Below are positions 52,042-60,856 of a stretch of 64,000 nucleotides of DNA, in pieces (positions within the stretch are counted from its first letter, which is position 1; each line of letters begins with the position of its first letter). The stretch is taken from positions 1-64,000 of the forward strand of contig ARQR01000003.1 in assembly GCA_000384495.1 (NCBI GenBank). Direction: 5' to 3'. The notes under the pieces were generated by a model that worked only from the letters and a program-made list of their open reading frames with translations, was not told where the DNA came from and did no database searches. The translations under genes and the position numbers were made by a program. This DNA comes from an actinobacterium SCGC AAA015-D07 (lineage in GTDB: Bacteria; Actinomycetota; Acidimicrobiia; Actinomarinales; Actinomarinaceae).

Positions 52042-52737
52042 ATGAATAAATTAACTGCAATCGTCCCAATCTTCAATGAAGAAAATACAGTGAAAATTTC
52101 AATTGACAATCTTTTAAAAATTAATGAAATCTCTCAAATTATACTTGTTGATGACTGTTCAAATGATTCATCTCTTGAAATTATTAATGAATTTTTAAAA
52201 ATAAATAGAGATATTCTCATCCTACAAACACCTAAAAATTCTGGCAAAGGCGGAGCTGTCAGAATGGCTTTAAATTCTGTTAAGTCTGAATACGTTATAG
52301 TTCACGATGCTGATTTAGAGTATAACCCTAGAGATATTCCACAATTGCTTGAAAAAGCAGAAAAAAATAAAAATGTAGATGTTGTTTTAGGCTCTAGATT
52401 TATTGGTTCAAAAACTAGAAGAAATATTTATTTAAGAACTTATTTAGCCAACAAATTTTTATCTTATCTATTTTCTGTAATAAATAGAAAAAAAGTAACA
52501 GATGTAGCAACTTGTTACAAATTAATAAAAAATGAAATATATAAAAGTATCGAATTAACAAAAAATGGATTCGAATATGAAATAGAAGTTTTATCAAAAG
52601 CTCTAAGTCACACTAAAGAATTCGACGAAGTTCCTATTGAATATAATGCAAGATCTTATAAAGATGGAAAAAAGATAAAGCTATCAGATGGATTTAAATA
52701 TATTTTATGTATATTTAAATACAGAAAAAAGTTTTAA
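52042..52737 (+). CDS. GT2 glycosyltransferase, polyprenyl-phosphate hexose (DPM1-like) synthase
   Basis: A 231-residue soluble DPM1-type enzyme and a close paralogue of the 6719 protein. AIVPIFNEENT, ILVDDCSNDSS, SGKGGAVRMAL and HDADLEYNPRDI are the donor and metal motifs; GSRFIGSKTR and EVPIEYNARSYKDGKKI complete the match. It should load a hexose onto polyprenyl phosphate at the inner membrane face. Its stop overlaps the start of the following GT-C gene (TAATG), which may use its product. Confidence 0.87.
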   Translation: MNKLTAIVPIFNEENTVKISIDNLLKINEISQIILVDDCSNDSSLEIINEFLKINRDILILQTPKNSGKGGAVRMALNSVKSEYVIVHDADLEYNPRDIPQLLEKAEKNKNVDVVLGSRFIGSKTRRNIYLRTYLANKFLSYLFSVINRKKVTDVATCYKLIKNEIYKSIELTKNGFEYEIEVLSKALSHTKEFDEVPIEYNARSYKDGKKIKLSDGFKYILCIFKYRKKF

Positions 52738-54275
52738 TGAAAATTAAAAATTTTTTAATTATTGTATTTATATTATTAGTTTTCACAAAAGTAGATTATC
52801 GTTTAAATGAAATTTTTCCTGGTGGCAGTCAAGATGATTCAATTTATTACTATCACGTACAGACAATCGTAGAAGACAGAGATTTTGACTATACAAATCA
52901 ATTAAATGGAAATTTAAAAGATGCATACATTAAATCTGATGGAAACCCCGTACCTAGACAATCATTTGGTTCAGCAATATTAGCATCACCTTTTGTAGCT
53001 CTATCAAATTTTATTACAAATATTTTTGATATAAATACTTACACATCATTAAATTATTTTATTTATTCAATTACTCCAATAATTTTTCTAATATTTTCAT
53101 TTAGAATCATCATATCTTTGACTCCTAATTTTAAAAATAAAAACATTTTTACATTTATTATTTTTCTTGGATCAGGAATCACGTATTATGCATTTGAAAG
53201 ATTCAGCATGAGTACTGTTTATGAATTCTTTTCATTTTGTTTGATAATTAAATTTACAGATTTCATATATAAAAAAGAAAAACCAAATACAAATTACCTT
53301 TTTTTTCTACCAATCTTACAGTTTATTTTTTTAATGATTCGATGGAATAATTATCATATTTTCCTCTTACCAATTGTTTATGTTTATTTTGTTTTAAAAA
53401 GTAACTTTTCAATTGGAAGAAATAAAAAGTTTATAGTCGGCAATGTGGCTGGTGTATTGTTATTTTTAGGTCATACAAAATTGATATACGGAGTGATTAC
53501 TTTTCTTCAATCAACAATTTATCCACAAGATGGTTGGGTTGTTTATCAAAGGTTAGAAGATTACAGAAATCTAAATTTATTTTGGGGAAATATACAAGAG
53601 TTGATTCAAAACTTTCTTGTAATTTTATTTAGTCAAGAGTTTGGGTTGTTATATTTTTGTCCAGTTGTTTTTTTAAGTTTCTATTATTTTTGGAGAACAC
53701 TCTCTCAAAAAAAATACTTACAAGGTTTAATACTGTTCATATATTACATTTTTCCACTTATTCCAGTAATGCTTTTTGAAAGCCATGGTGGCTCCTATGG
53801 GTTCAGATACTTATATACTTTGATTCCATTAAATATAATTTTTTTGTATCAAGATAGAAAAGATAAAAAACATATATTTAATGCTGTAATTTTATTCTCT
53901 ATTTTTGGTTCGCTATCTCAACTTTTCTTTGAATCTACAAGTTTTAGTACTCTAAGTGAAGGAAAGATTTTTAACTCTTTTGACAGCTTAGTGCCATATG
54001 CAAATCCTAATTATCTCTTAGGAGTTTTAAAGAGCTTTATTGCTATAGAGGCGTATCAAAAAATAATTTTTACCTCTTTTGTTGGATTATTAAGTGTAAA
54101 GATAATTGCATTGTTTACTAATCCATCCGAAGTGTTACTAACTTACTTCTCACTTGATTCAAAAATAATTGAATATATAAACAATTATGAAAATTACAGC
54201 TGGTCGTTCGTATTTCTTCTTACTTTAATTTATGTCTATTTTTCGTATCTAATTATTGAGAAAAGTAAAAAATGA
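52737..54275 (+). CDS. Polytopic membrane protein, GT-C-like, paired with a DPM1-like synthase
   Basis: A 512-residue protein with about 11-12 hydrophobic segments. The first outside loop reads GGSQDDSIYYYHVQTI followed by EDRDFDYTNQL; paired Asp here is the GT-C catalytic pattern. Later MLFESHGGSYGFRYLYTLIP lies in another outside loop and resembles GT39-like proteins of this DD-x-YYY type. Start and stop overlap both neighbours, so it is coupled to the lipid-donor synthase before it and the methyltransferase after it. Confidence 0.72.
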   Translation: MKIKNFLIIVFILLVFTKVDYRLNEIFPGGSQDDSIYYYHVQTIVEDRDFDYTNQLNGNLKDAYIKSDGNPVPRQSFGSAILASPFVALSNFITNIFDINTYTSLNYFIYSITPIIFLIFSFRIIISLTPNFKNKNIFTFIIFLGSGITYYAFERFSMSTVYEFFSFCLIIKFTDFIYKKEKPNTNYLFFLPILQFIFLMIRWNNYHIFLLPIVYVYFVLKSNFSIGRNKKFIVGNVAGVLLFLGHTKLIYGVITFLQSTIYPQDGWVVYQRLEDYRNLNLFWGNIQELIQNFLVILFSQEFGLLYFCPVVFLSFYYFWRTLSQKKYLQGLILFIYYIFPLIPVMLFESHGGSYGFRYLYTLIPLNIIFLYQDRKDKKHIFNAVILFSIFGSLSQLFFESTSFSTLSEGKIFNSFDSLVPYANPNYLLGVLKSFIAIEAYQKIIFTSFVGLLSVKIIALFTNPSEVLLTYFSLDSKIIEYINNYENYSWSFVFLLTLIYVYFSYLIIEKSKK

Positions 54276-54988
54276 ATATCAATGAAAAGTTCTGGAATGA
54301 AAACTTTGAAAAAGGATATTATGACAAATTAATAAGTTCGGGCCTTTTAAATGGAAGAAATTTTCAAGCAAATTGGCACAATTGCACATACTTATATGTT
54401 AAAAAATATATAAACCAAAGAGATAATCACTTAGATTATGCATGTGGTTCTGGAACATTTATTGGAAGATATTTATACAGTAACTCAGTAGGAATTGACA
54501 TATCAAAAGATCAAATAGATTATGCATTAGAAACTTTTGGAAATAAAAACAATTTTTATGTTATTAATGAATTTGAAAAAATTAAAAAACAAAAGTTTGA
54601 CGTAGTTACAGTTTTGGGATTGATTGAATTTTTAAAAGAAGAGGATATAAATAATTTACTAAAGAGTTTAAATAAATTGATTAATGAAGATGGACGAATA
54701 ATAATCACAACACCAAATTTTTCATCAATTTTTGTAATTATTCAAAAAATTTCGAGATTTTTTGGCGTCAAAAACTACGAAAACGTAACTATTACAAAAT
54801 TAACTAAAAAATCACTTCGAGGATTATTAGAAAAACATTACTCAGATGTTGTCATTAAAAAAATAATTAATCCAGGTTTACTTTTATCGATATTAAACAA
54901 TAATTTAGGGATATTTGCTGAAAATTTTTTAGGACGATTGTTGTTAAATAAATTTGGTTTCATTTTACTTGCTATAGTGAAAAAATAA
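54272..54988 (+). CDS. SAM-dependent methyltransferase
   Basis: A 238-residue class I methyltransferase. Motif I is LDYACGSGTFIGRYL, followed by VGIDISKDQIDYA (motif II with the ribose-binding Asp), VVTVLGLIEFL (motif III/IV) and IIITTPNFSS. The N-terminus NEKFWNENFEKGYYDKLIS is typical of UbiE/Coq5-like enzymes of lipid-linked intermediates or sugars. Located between glycosyltransferases, it probably methylates a sugar or lipid-linked glycan. Overlaps the preceding gene by 4 bp. Confidence 0.85.
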   Translation: MNINEKFWNENFEKGYYDKLISSGLLNGRNFQANWHNCTYLYVKKYINQRDNHLDYACGSGTFIGRYLYSNSVGIDISKDQIDYALETFGNKNNFYVINEFEKIKKQKFDVVTVLGLIEFLKEEDINNLLKSLNKLINEDGRIIITTPNFSSIFVIIQKISRFFGVKNYENVTITKLTKKSLRGLLEKHYSDVVIKKIINPGLLLSILNNNLGIFAENFLGRLLLNKFGFILLAIVKK

Positions 54989-55016
54989 ATTTTCATATAT
55001 CCTTAATCTTTTCCTA

Positions 55017-55022
55017 TAGAAT
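55017..55022 (+). promoter_or_regulatory. -10 element (TAGAAT), leaderless arrangement, of the 55029 gene
   Basis: TAGAAT, then AATTCT (6 nt), then the ATG at 55029. The sequence AGAATAATTCT (55018-55028) is also a perfect inverted repeat that ends at the start codon. Confidence 0.45.
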
Positions 55023-55028
55023 AATTCT

Positions 55029-55820
55029 ATGCAAAATGATGACATATCAATTTCAATAATCCTTCCAACACTTAATGAAATTGAAAATTTAAAAATATTG
55101 ATACCCGAAATAGTTGAAGTTCTAAAATCTCAAAACATCAAAGACTTTGAAATAATTGTTGTTGATGATAATTCAGATGACGGTACAGAAACATTTATAA
55201 ATTCTTTAAGTGAAGAAAATGGAAAAATTAAAATAATTGTTCGAAGCGATATAAAATCTTTACCTAAATCAATTTATGAAGGAATATTATATTCCAGCAA
55301 ATCATATGTGATGTGGCTTGACGCAGACGGCTCAATGGATTCAAATTCTGTTGAAAAACTTATCATTGAACAAAAAAAAGATCCAGATTCTGTAATTGTT
55401 GGCTCAAGGTTTGTTGAAGGTGGTGGCTACAAAGGTATAGAGAAGGATAGAAAATTGGGAATAATTCAATATATAAGAAAAATTTCTAACTCGGAAGATT
55501 CTGTTCTTGCAATCTATCTATCAAAATATTTTAACAAGTTAATAAGTATGCTTACAAACATAGGCGTTAATGATATTACAAGTGGTTTTATAATTGGAAG
55601 AAAAAAATATTTTATTGATGATGTTTTTTCAAATTCGACATATGGTGAATATTTTTTATATTTGATGAAGAATTTGAAGAAAAAAGAAATTAAAGTCGTT
55701 GAAGTTGGATATTATTGTAAACCTAGAAAACATGGTTTTTCAAAAACAAGTACTAATTATTTTGTTCTTCTTAAATTGTCACTACCATATATAAAAGCAG
55801 CAGCGAGCAAACTTAAGTAA
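55029..55820 (+). CDS. GT2 glycosyltransferase, polyprenyl-phosphate mannose synthase-like
   Basis: A 263-residue GT-A enzyme. ISIILPTLNEIENL, IVVDDNSDDGT and MWLDADGSMD are close to Dpm1/Ppm1 proteins, and VVGSRFVEGGGYKG and DITSGFIIGRK (the S/D-G-F element) also match that group. No C-terminal membrane pair. It is a third candidate for making a polyprenyl-P-sugar here. It heads a small operon with a cupin and an aminotransferase. Confidence 0.87.
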   Translation: MQNDDISISIILPTLNEIENLKILIPEIVEVLKSQNIKDFEIIVVDDNSDDGTETFINSLSEENGKIKIIVRSDIKSLPKSIYEGILYSSKSYVMWLDADGSMDSNSVEKLIIEQKKDPDSVIVGSRFVEGGGYKGIEKDRKLGIIQYIRKISNSEDSVLAIYLSKYFNKLISMLTNIGVNDITSGFIIGRKKYFIDDVFSNSTYGEYFLYLMKNLKKKEIKVVEVGYYCKPRKHGFSKTSTNYFVLLKLSLPYIKAAASKLK

Positions 55821-55823
55821 AAA

Positions 55824-56216
55824 GTGGAAATTTTTGATAAAAACAATAATTTAATTGCAATAGTGCATAAAGATTCAGATTTTCGTGATGGTAAAACTTT
55901 TTATACTGACAACAATAAAGATTTTCAGTTTGGAACATTTAATCTAGAGCAAGGTGAAATAATTGAGAATCATATTCACAATTCACAAAAAAGAGAAATT
56001 AATAAAACATCTGAAGCAATTGTTGTAATAAAAGGCTCTTTAAAAATTATGCTTTTTGATAATGAAAAAAACTTTATTGATGCAGTAATTATTAACACAA
56101 ATGATGCAATTTTATTATTTGAAGGTGGACATGGAATTGAAGTTATTGAAGAATCTAAATTCATAGAATTTAAACAAGGACCATATATAGAAGATATGGA
56201 TAAAAAGCATTTTTAA
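55824..56216 (+). CDS. Cupin-domain protein, possible sugar-modifying enzyme
   Basis: A 130-residue single cupin. ENHIHNSQKREINKTSEAIVV resembles the metal-binding cupin motif 1 (H-x-H then E), and GGHGIEV has the second-motif His. Similar small cupins (WbuC/FdtA-like) act as ketoisomerases or are of unknown role in O-antigen clusters. Position between a GT2 and a DegT aminotransferase suggests sugar modification; the reaction is unknown. GTG start, 3 bp after the GT2 stop. Confidence 0.7.
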   Translation: MEIFDKNNNLIAIVHKDSDFRDGKTFYTDNNKDFQFGTFNLEQGEIIENHIHNSQKREINKTSEAIVVIKGSLKIMLFDNEKNFIDAVIINTNDAILLFEGGHGIEVIEESKFIEFKQGPYIEDMDKKHF

Positions 56217-57320
56217 ATGATTAATGTTTTTGAGCCCAAAATTTACTTTAAAGACAAGTTAGCGGTTTTTAATGCGCTTAATAAAAAAAATATTTCAGGT
56301 AGCTCATTAGAAATCAAAAACTTTGAAAATTCTCTTGCAAAATATTTTGATAGAACTTACACAGTAGCAATTTCTAATGGAAGTATTGCACTCGAAGCTG
56401 CTTTGCAAAGTTTGGATTTAAATAGTGATGATGAAATTATTATTCCTTCCTTCACAATAATTTCTTGTTTAGGAGCTGTTGTTAGATCAGGTGGAAAACC
56501 TGTATTCTGTGATGTAGATGAATTCTCATGGAATATGACACTCGATGATATAAAAAAAGTCAAAACAAACAAAACAAAAGCAATCGTTATGGTACATACT
56601 TATGGATTAGTTGCTGATGCAGAAAATATTGAAAAGTATTGCAATGAAAATAACATTTATCTTATAGAAGACTCTGCAGAAGCTCATGGTCAAATAATAA
56701 ACGGAAGGAAATGTGGTTCATTTGGTCATATTTCAACATTGAGTTTTTATGCAAATAAACACATTACAAGTGGTGAAGGCGGAGCAGTGTTAACAGATGA
56801 TAATTATACATATGAAAAAATTAAGCAAATAAGAAACTTAGACTTTAATAACTCAGATCGATTTAAACATGAAAATTTATTTTGGAATTACAGATTAAGC
56901 GGTATACAGGCAGCATTTGGAAATTCAAGCATTAAAAGTATTGAAAAAGTTATAAAAATGAAAATAAAAAAAGCAGATGTTTACAACGGACTATTTTCGG
57001 AATATGAAGATATTCTTCAACTACCATTGACTGATTTAGATGGTGTTAAAAATCATTATTGGGTATATGGAATTATTCCAAAAATAGAATTTGATCGAAA
57101 AAAAGTTATGTCAATGTTGTTAGATAAGGGAATCGAAACAAGACCATTCTTTTTTCCTCTAAATTTACAACCAGCTTATCTTAATTTAGGTAAAGATATA
57201 TTTGAATGTCCGATATCTGAAAAAATAGGTAAGAAAGGGTTTTACATTCCTATTGGAAACCACGTAAGCACCAGTCAACAAAAAATGATTGTTGAAAATA
57301 TTACAAAATTGTTAGTTTAG
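56217..57320 (+). CDS. DegT/DnrJ/EryC1/StrS-family sugar aminotransferase
   Basis: A 367-residue PLP enzyme. AISNGSIALEAAL (cofactor phosphate), IIPSFTIISC, VMVHTYGL, LIEDSAEAHGQ and SFYANKHITSGEGG with the Schiff-base Lys are the family set. It is nearest in feel to perosamine-synthase-type enzymes that aminate a 4-keto-6-deoxy sugar; gmd in this window could supply GDP-4-keto-6-deoxymannose. The substrate is inferred. ATG directly follows the cupin stop, and its 3' end overlaps nrdJ by 4 bp. Confidence 0.9.
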   Translation: MINVFEPKIYFKDKLAVFNALNKKNISGSSLEIKNFENSLAKYFDRTYTVAISNGSIALEAALQSLDLNSDDEIIIPSFTIISCLGAVVRSGGKPVFCDVDEFSWNMTLDDIKKVKTNKTKAIVMVHTYGLVADAENIEKYCNENNIYLIEDSAEAHGQIINGRKCGSFGHISTLSFYANKHITSGEGGAVLTDDNYTYEKIKQIRNLDFNNSDRFKHENLFWNYRLSGIQAAFGNSSIKSIEKVIKMKIKKADVYNGLFSEYEDILQLPLTDLDGVKNHYWVYGIIPKIEFDRKKVMSMLLDKGIETRPFFFPLNLQPAYLNLGKDIFECPISEKIGKKGFYIPIGNHVSTSQQKMIVENITKLLV

Positions 57321-60300
57321 CTACAGCCTAAAGAATTTCCACAGTTTAAACATTTGTAACATGAGCCATTTCTGATAGTAATATGACCACATTCATTACA
57401 TGCAGGAGCGTCACCCATCATATCTCCAAGAACTTCCTGAACTGTTGTTACAGAATTTGTAGTTGCATCAGTTTCTTCTAAAGTTTCTGTTTCTTGTAAT
57501 TTTGTTACAAACTGGACTTCTTGACTAGTGCTCATAGACTGATCAATTGTTGTGTTGTTTGTTGGCTCTACTTCATGAACTTCACTAGACGAACTATCTA
57601 CATCTTGAACAGGTGCTGGATTAGCTTCTTGAACAGGTGCTGGATTAGCTTCTTGAACAGGTGCTGGACTAGCTTCTTGAACAGGTGCTTCAACCTCACT
57701 TGGTGGATTTTGTACAATGTCTGTTCTATTCAAGTATTCAAGACCAAGTGCTCTGAAAACATAATCAACAATTGAATTACTCATTTTGATATTTTCATGA
57801 CCTTCAACCATACCTCTTGGCTCAAATGTTTGAAAGGTAAAAGTATCAACAAACTCTTCTAAAGGAACACCATATTGAAGACCTTTAGAAACTGCTATAG
57901 CAAAGCAACCCAATACACCTTTTAATGTTGCCCCTTCTTTTGCAATGTCTATGAATACTTCACCAAGCGTTCCATCAGGATATTCTCCTGTGCGAAGAAA
58001 AACTTTATGTCCCGCTATTTTTGCTTCTTGTGTCCACCCCTCTCTTCTCTCAGGCAACAAAAATCTAGGTCTTGTTGTTCCTGCATAAGCTTTTGTTGGG
58101 CTTGTTCCTGCAGGATAGTTTCCGTACATTAGCATTGATTCACTTTCAATGATTTCTGATACTTGTGGATCTGTTTCTTCTGATTCACCGTCATCTGAAG
58201 ATGCTGACAATGGTTGAGATGCTTTTGATCCATCCCTGTAAATTGCTATTGCTTTAATCCCGAGACCTGCAGATTCAAAATAGCAGTTTTCTATATCTTC
58301 TATTGTTGCTTCATTAGGCATATTTACGGTTTTTGAAATTGCACCAGAAATAAACGGTTGCGCTGCAGCCATCATTCTGACATGACCCATATAATGAATA
58401 AATCTTTCACCATCTTTTCCACATTTGTTAGCACAATCAAAAACACTAAGATCTTGATCTTTTAGATGAGGAGCCCCCTCTATTGTTTGAGTTCCACAAA
58501 TAAATTTGTTTGCTTCTGCTATTTCAGTCTTTGTAAATCCTAGTTTTTCCAAAAGATTGAAATCAAAAGATGTATATTCTTCTTCTTGGATATCAAGTCT
58601 TTGCATTGTTTCCTCACCAACAACAAAGACATTAAATGCATGTTGAATTTCAAAAGCACCTGGTAAAGAATTTTCAATATTTTCTATATCTTGATCATTC
58701 AAACCTTTATCTTTTAGTGTTTCTCTATTGACAAATGGAGCACCATCTAGTGACATTGATCCAATAACATATTGAATTATTTCATCAGTTTGTTGATTGG
58801 TATAACCGAGTGCATTCAATGCTGGGCCAATTGATTGATTTGCTATTTTCATGTAACCACCACCAGCTAGTTTCTTAAATTTCATTAATGCAAAGTCTGG
58901 TTCTACACCTGTTGTATCGCAATCCATGAGCAAACCAATAGTTCCAGTTGGAGCTAATACGGTTGCCTGGGCATTTCTGTATCCAAATTTTTCACCTAGT
59001 TCAAGGGCACCATCCCAAGACTCTTGTGCACCTTCTAATAAATCATCAGGACACAAGTCTTGATCTATTGGCAACAAGTCATGACTGATTCCAACATAAT
59101 CACCAGAATCATAAGCTGCTTTTCTGTGGTTACCCATAACACGAAGCATATTGTCTTTGTTTTCTGAATATTTTGGAAATGGTCCGACTATACTTGCCAT
59201 CTCTGCAGAGGCTTTATAAGCTTCACCAGTCAACATTGCTGTTAAAGCACCTGCAATAGCTCTACCTAATTCTGAGTCATACGCAATACCTTTCCTCATC
59301 AAAAGGGATCCAAGATTGGCATATCCCAAACCAAGTGTTCTGTAGTCATAAGATCCTTGAGCAATTTCTTTTGAAGGAAACTGAGCCATCTCGACAGATA
59401 TTTCAAGGACAACAGTCCAGATTCTTAATGCATGCTTATATGATGCGACATCAAATACTTGGTTATCATCATCATAAAACTTAACTAAGTTCAAACTTGC
59501 CAAGTTACAAGCAGTGTTGTCTAAAAATAAGTATTCAGAGCATGGATTTGATGCTCTAATTTGGCCACCTGCTGGGGAAGTGTGCCACTCATTAATGGTT
59601 GTGTTGAATTGAACTCCAGGGTCTGCACATCTCCAAGCAGCATCTGCAATTTTATTCCATAATTCTCTTGCTTTTACAGTTTTCATTGTTGAGCCATCAG
59701 TTCTTGCTGTAAGTTCCCAATCTCCATCTGTCTCGAGTGCTTTTATAAATTCATTTGGTACTCTTACAGAGTTATTTGAGTTTTGACCAGACACAGTAGC
59801 ATATGCTTCCCCGTTATAGTCTGATGGATACCCGGCATTGATTAGTGCTCTTGCCTTATCTTCTTCAATAGCTTTCCACTCAATAAAATCTTCAATATCT
59901 GGATGGTCAAGATCAAGAATAACCATTTTTGCTGCTCTTCTTGTTGTTCCACCTGATTTGATTGCACCTGCAGCTCTATCGCCAATTTTTAGAAATGACA
60001 TAACACCTGATGAGACACCTCCACCAGAAAGTTTTTCTCCCTCACCTCTAAGGTTTGAAAAGTTTGTACCTGTCCCAGATCCAAACTTAAATAATCTTGC
60101 CTCTTTTACCCAAAGATCCATAATTCCACCTTCGTTTACAAGATCATCATCAATAGATTGAATGAAACAAGCGTGTGGTTGTGGTCTTGAGTAAGAATCT
60201 TCCCCTGGGGTTAATTCACCTGTACTCGGATCAACATACCAAAATCCTTGTGGTTTCCCAGTTAATCCATATTTGTAATTTAAACCTGTGTTAAACCATT

Positions 60301-60730
60301 GTGGACTGTTTGGAGCTGCCATCTGGGTTGCAAGCATATACTTTAATTCATCTTCAAAAGCCTGAGCGTCATCCGTTGATTCAAAATATCCAGTCTCTTC
60401 ACCCCAGTGTCTCCATGTCTCTGCAAGTCGGTTGAATACCTGCTTAGATGATGTTTCAGGACCTAGAACTACATCACCATTACCATCTTTAAGTTCATTT
60501 CCATTTTCATCTGTCTGTGGAACGCCAGCTTTTCTAAAATATTTTGAAACCATTATGTCGGTTGCTACTTGAGACCATGTAGATGGAATCTCAACATCAT
60601 TCATTTCGAAAACAACTGAACCGTCTGGGTTTGTTATCTTTGAACTTCTCTTTTCCCAAACTATATCTTTGTAAGGATCACCAGGTGAGGTATATTTCCT
60701 ATTTATCTTTAGCCCTGTATTTTTTGCCAC
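57317..60730 (-). CDS. nrdJ: Vitamin B12-dependent (class II) ribonucleotide reductase
   Basis: Makes deoxyribonucleotides using adenosylcobalamin, without oxygen dependence. The 1137 residues include FKFGSGTGTNFSNLRG, RASNPCSEYLFLDNTACNLAS (active-site Cys and the class II NPCSEY element), VLAPTGTIGLLMDCDTTG and a second Cys pair region VFDCANKCGKDG. An Ala/Pro/Gln/Glu-rich linker with 8-residue repeats leads to a C-terminal zinc ribbon (CNECG ... CYKCLNCG). GTG start with AGGAG 5 nt upstream. Regulated by NrdR through two boxes. It is the first housekeeping gene after the glycan region. Confidence 0.96.
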   Translation of the reverse strand: MAKNTGLKINRKYTSPGDPYKDIVWEKRSSKITNPDGSVVFEMNDVEIPSTWSQVATDIMVSKYFRKAGVPQTDENGNELKDGNGDVVLGPETSSKQVFNRLAETWRHWGEETGYFESTDDAQAFEDELKYMLATQMAAPNSPQWFNTGLNYKYGLTGKPQGFWYVDPSTGELTPGEDSYSRPQPHACFIQSIDDDLVNEGGIMDLWVKEARLFKFGSGTGTNFSNLRGEGEKLSGGGVSSGVMSFLKIGDRAAGAIKSGGTTRRAAKMVILDLDHPDIEDFIEWKAIEEDKARALINAGYPSDYNGEAYATVSGQNSNNSVRVPNEFIKALETDGDWELTARTDGSTMKTVKARELWNKIADAAWRCADPGVQFNTTINEWHTSPAGGQIRASNPCSEYLFLDNTACNLASLNLVKFYDDDNQVFDVASYKHALRIWTVVLEISVEMAQFPSKEIAQGSYDYRTLGLGYANLGSLLMRKGIAYDSELGRAIAGALTAMLTGEAYKASAEMASIVGPFPKYSENKDNMLRVMGNHRKAAYDSGDYVGISHDLLPIDQDLCPDDLLEGAQESWDGALELGEKFGYRNAQATVLAPTGTIGLLMDCDTTGVEPDFALMKFKKLAGGGYMKIANQSIGPALNALGYTNQQTDEIIQYVIGSMSLDGAPFVNRETLKDKGLNDQDIENIENSLPGAFEIQHAFNVFVVGEETMQRLDIQEEEYTSFDFNLLEKLGFTKTEIAEANKFICGTQTIEGAPHLKDQDLSVFDCANKCGKDGERFIHYMGHVRMMAAAQPFISGAISKTVNMPNEATIEDIENCYFESAGLGIKAIAIYRDGSKASQPLSASSDDGESEETDPQVSEIIESESMLMYGNYPAGTSPTKAYAGTTRPRFLLPERREGWTQEAKIAGHKVFLRTGEYPDGTLGEVFIDIAKEGATLKGVLGCFAIAVSKGLQYGVPLEEFVDTFTFQTFEPRGMVEGHENIKMSNSIVDYVFRALGLEYLNRTDIVQNPPSEVEAPVQEASPAPVQEANPAPVQEANPAPVQDVDSSSSEVHEVEPTNNTTIDQSMSTSQEVQFVTKLQETETLEETDATTNSVTTVQEVLGDMMGDAPACNECGHITIRNGSCYKCLNCGNSLGCS
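57604..57689. repeat. 24-bp in-frame tandem repeat in nrdJ linker
   Basis: Three full copies and a 14-bp partial copy of CTTGAACAGGTGCTGGATTA plus GCTT (plus-strand reading) encode the repeated octapeptide APVQEANP on the minus strand. One copy has a single substitution. Such recent repeats in the linker between catalytic domain and zinc ribbon alter only its length. Confidence 0.85.
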
Positions 60731-60735
60731 AATAT

Positions 60736-60740
60736 CTCCT
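60736..60740 (-). promoter_or_regulatory. Ribosome binding site of nrdJ
   Basis: AGGAG on the minus strand, 5 nt before the GTG at 60730. It supports the GTG start. Confidence 0.6.
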
Positions 60741-60745
60741 TTTTA

Positions 60746-60761
60746 TAACTAAATGTAGTAT
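60746..60761. promoter_or_regulatory. NrdR box 2 (proximal to nrdJ)
   Basis: TAACTAAATGTAGTAT matches the core of the known 16-bp NrdR palindrome (ACACWATATNTWGTGT type) with some mismatches in the outer bases. Its centre is 31 bp from box 1, the helical spacing required for cooperative NrdR binding. Repressed when ATP/dATP-loaded NrdR binds, from known biology of the family. Confidence 0.75.
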
Positions 60762-60776
60762 ATGCCACTGTTTTTG

Positions 60777-60792
60777 ACACTAAATATAGTGT
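60777..60792. promoter_or_regulatory. NrdR box 1 (perfect palindrome)
   Basis: ACACTAAATATAGTGT. It lies at the predicted transcription start of nrdJ (about 60792) and just downstream of the -10, so bound NrdR would block initiation. Confidence 0.85.
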
Positions 60793-60798
60793 TTTTTA

Positions 60799-60826
60799 AT
60801 TATATACAAATCGCTTTAGTTTTCAA
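60799..60826 (-). promoter_or_regulatory. nrdJ promoter (-35 TTGAAA, -10 TATAAT)
   Basis: On the minus strand TTGAAA (60826-60821) and TATAAT (60804-60799) are separated by 16 bp. Start predicted near 60792, giving a leader of about 60 nt that contains both NrdR boxes and the ribosome binding site. Confidence 0.65.
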
Positions 60827-60856
60827 GCATATCTAGGTAAAATTTTCGCGAGGATA

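Noticed and set aside
59838..60161. Plus-strand open frame inside nrdJ
   Set aside because: Antisense of a strongly conserved coding region; no independent protein-like features.
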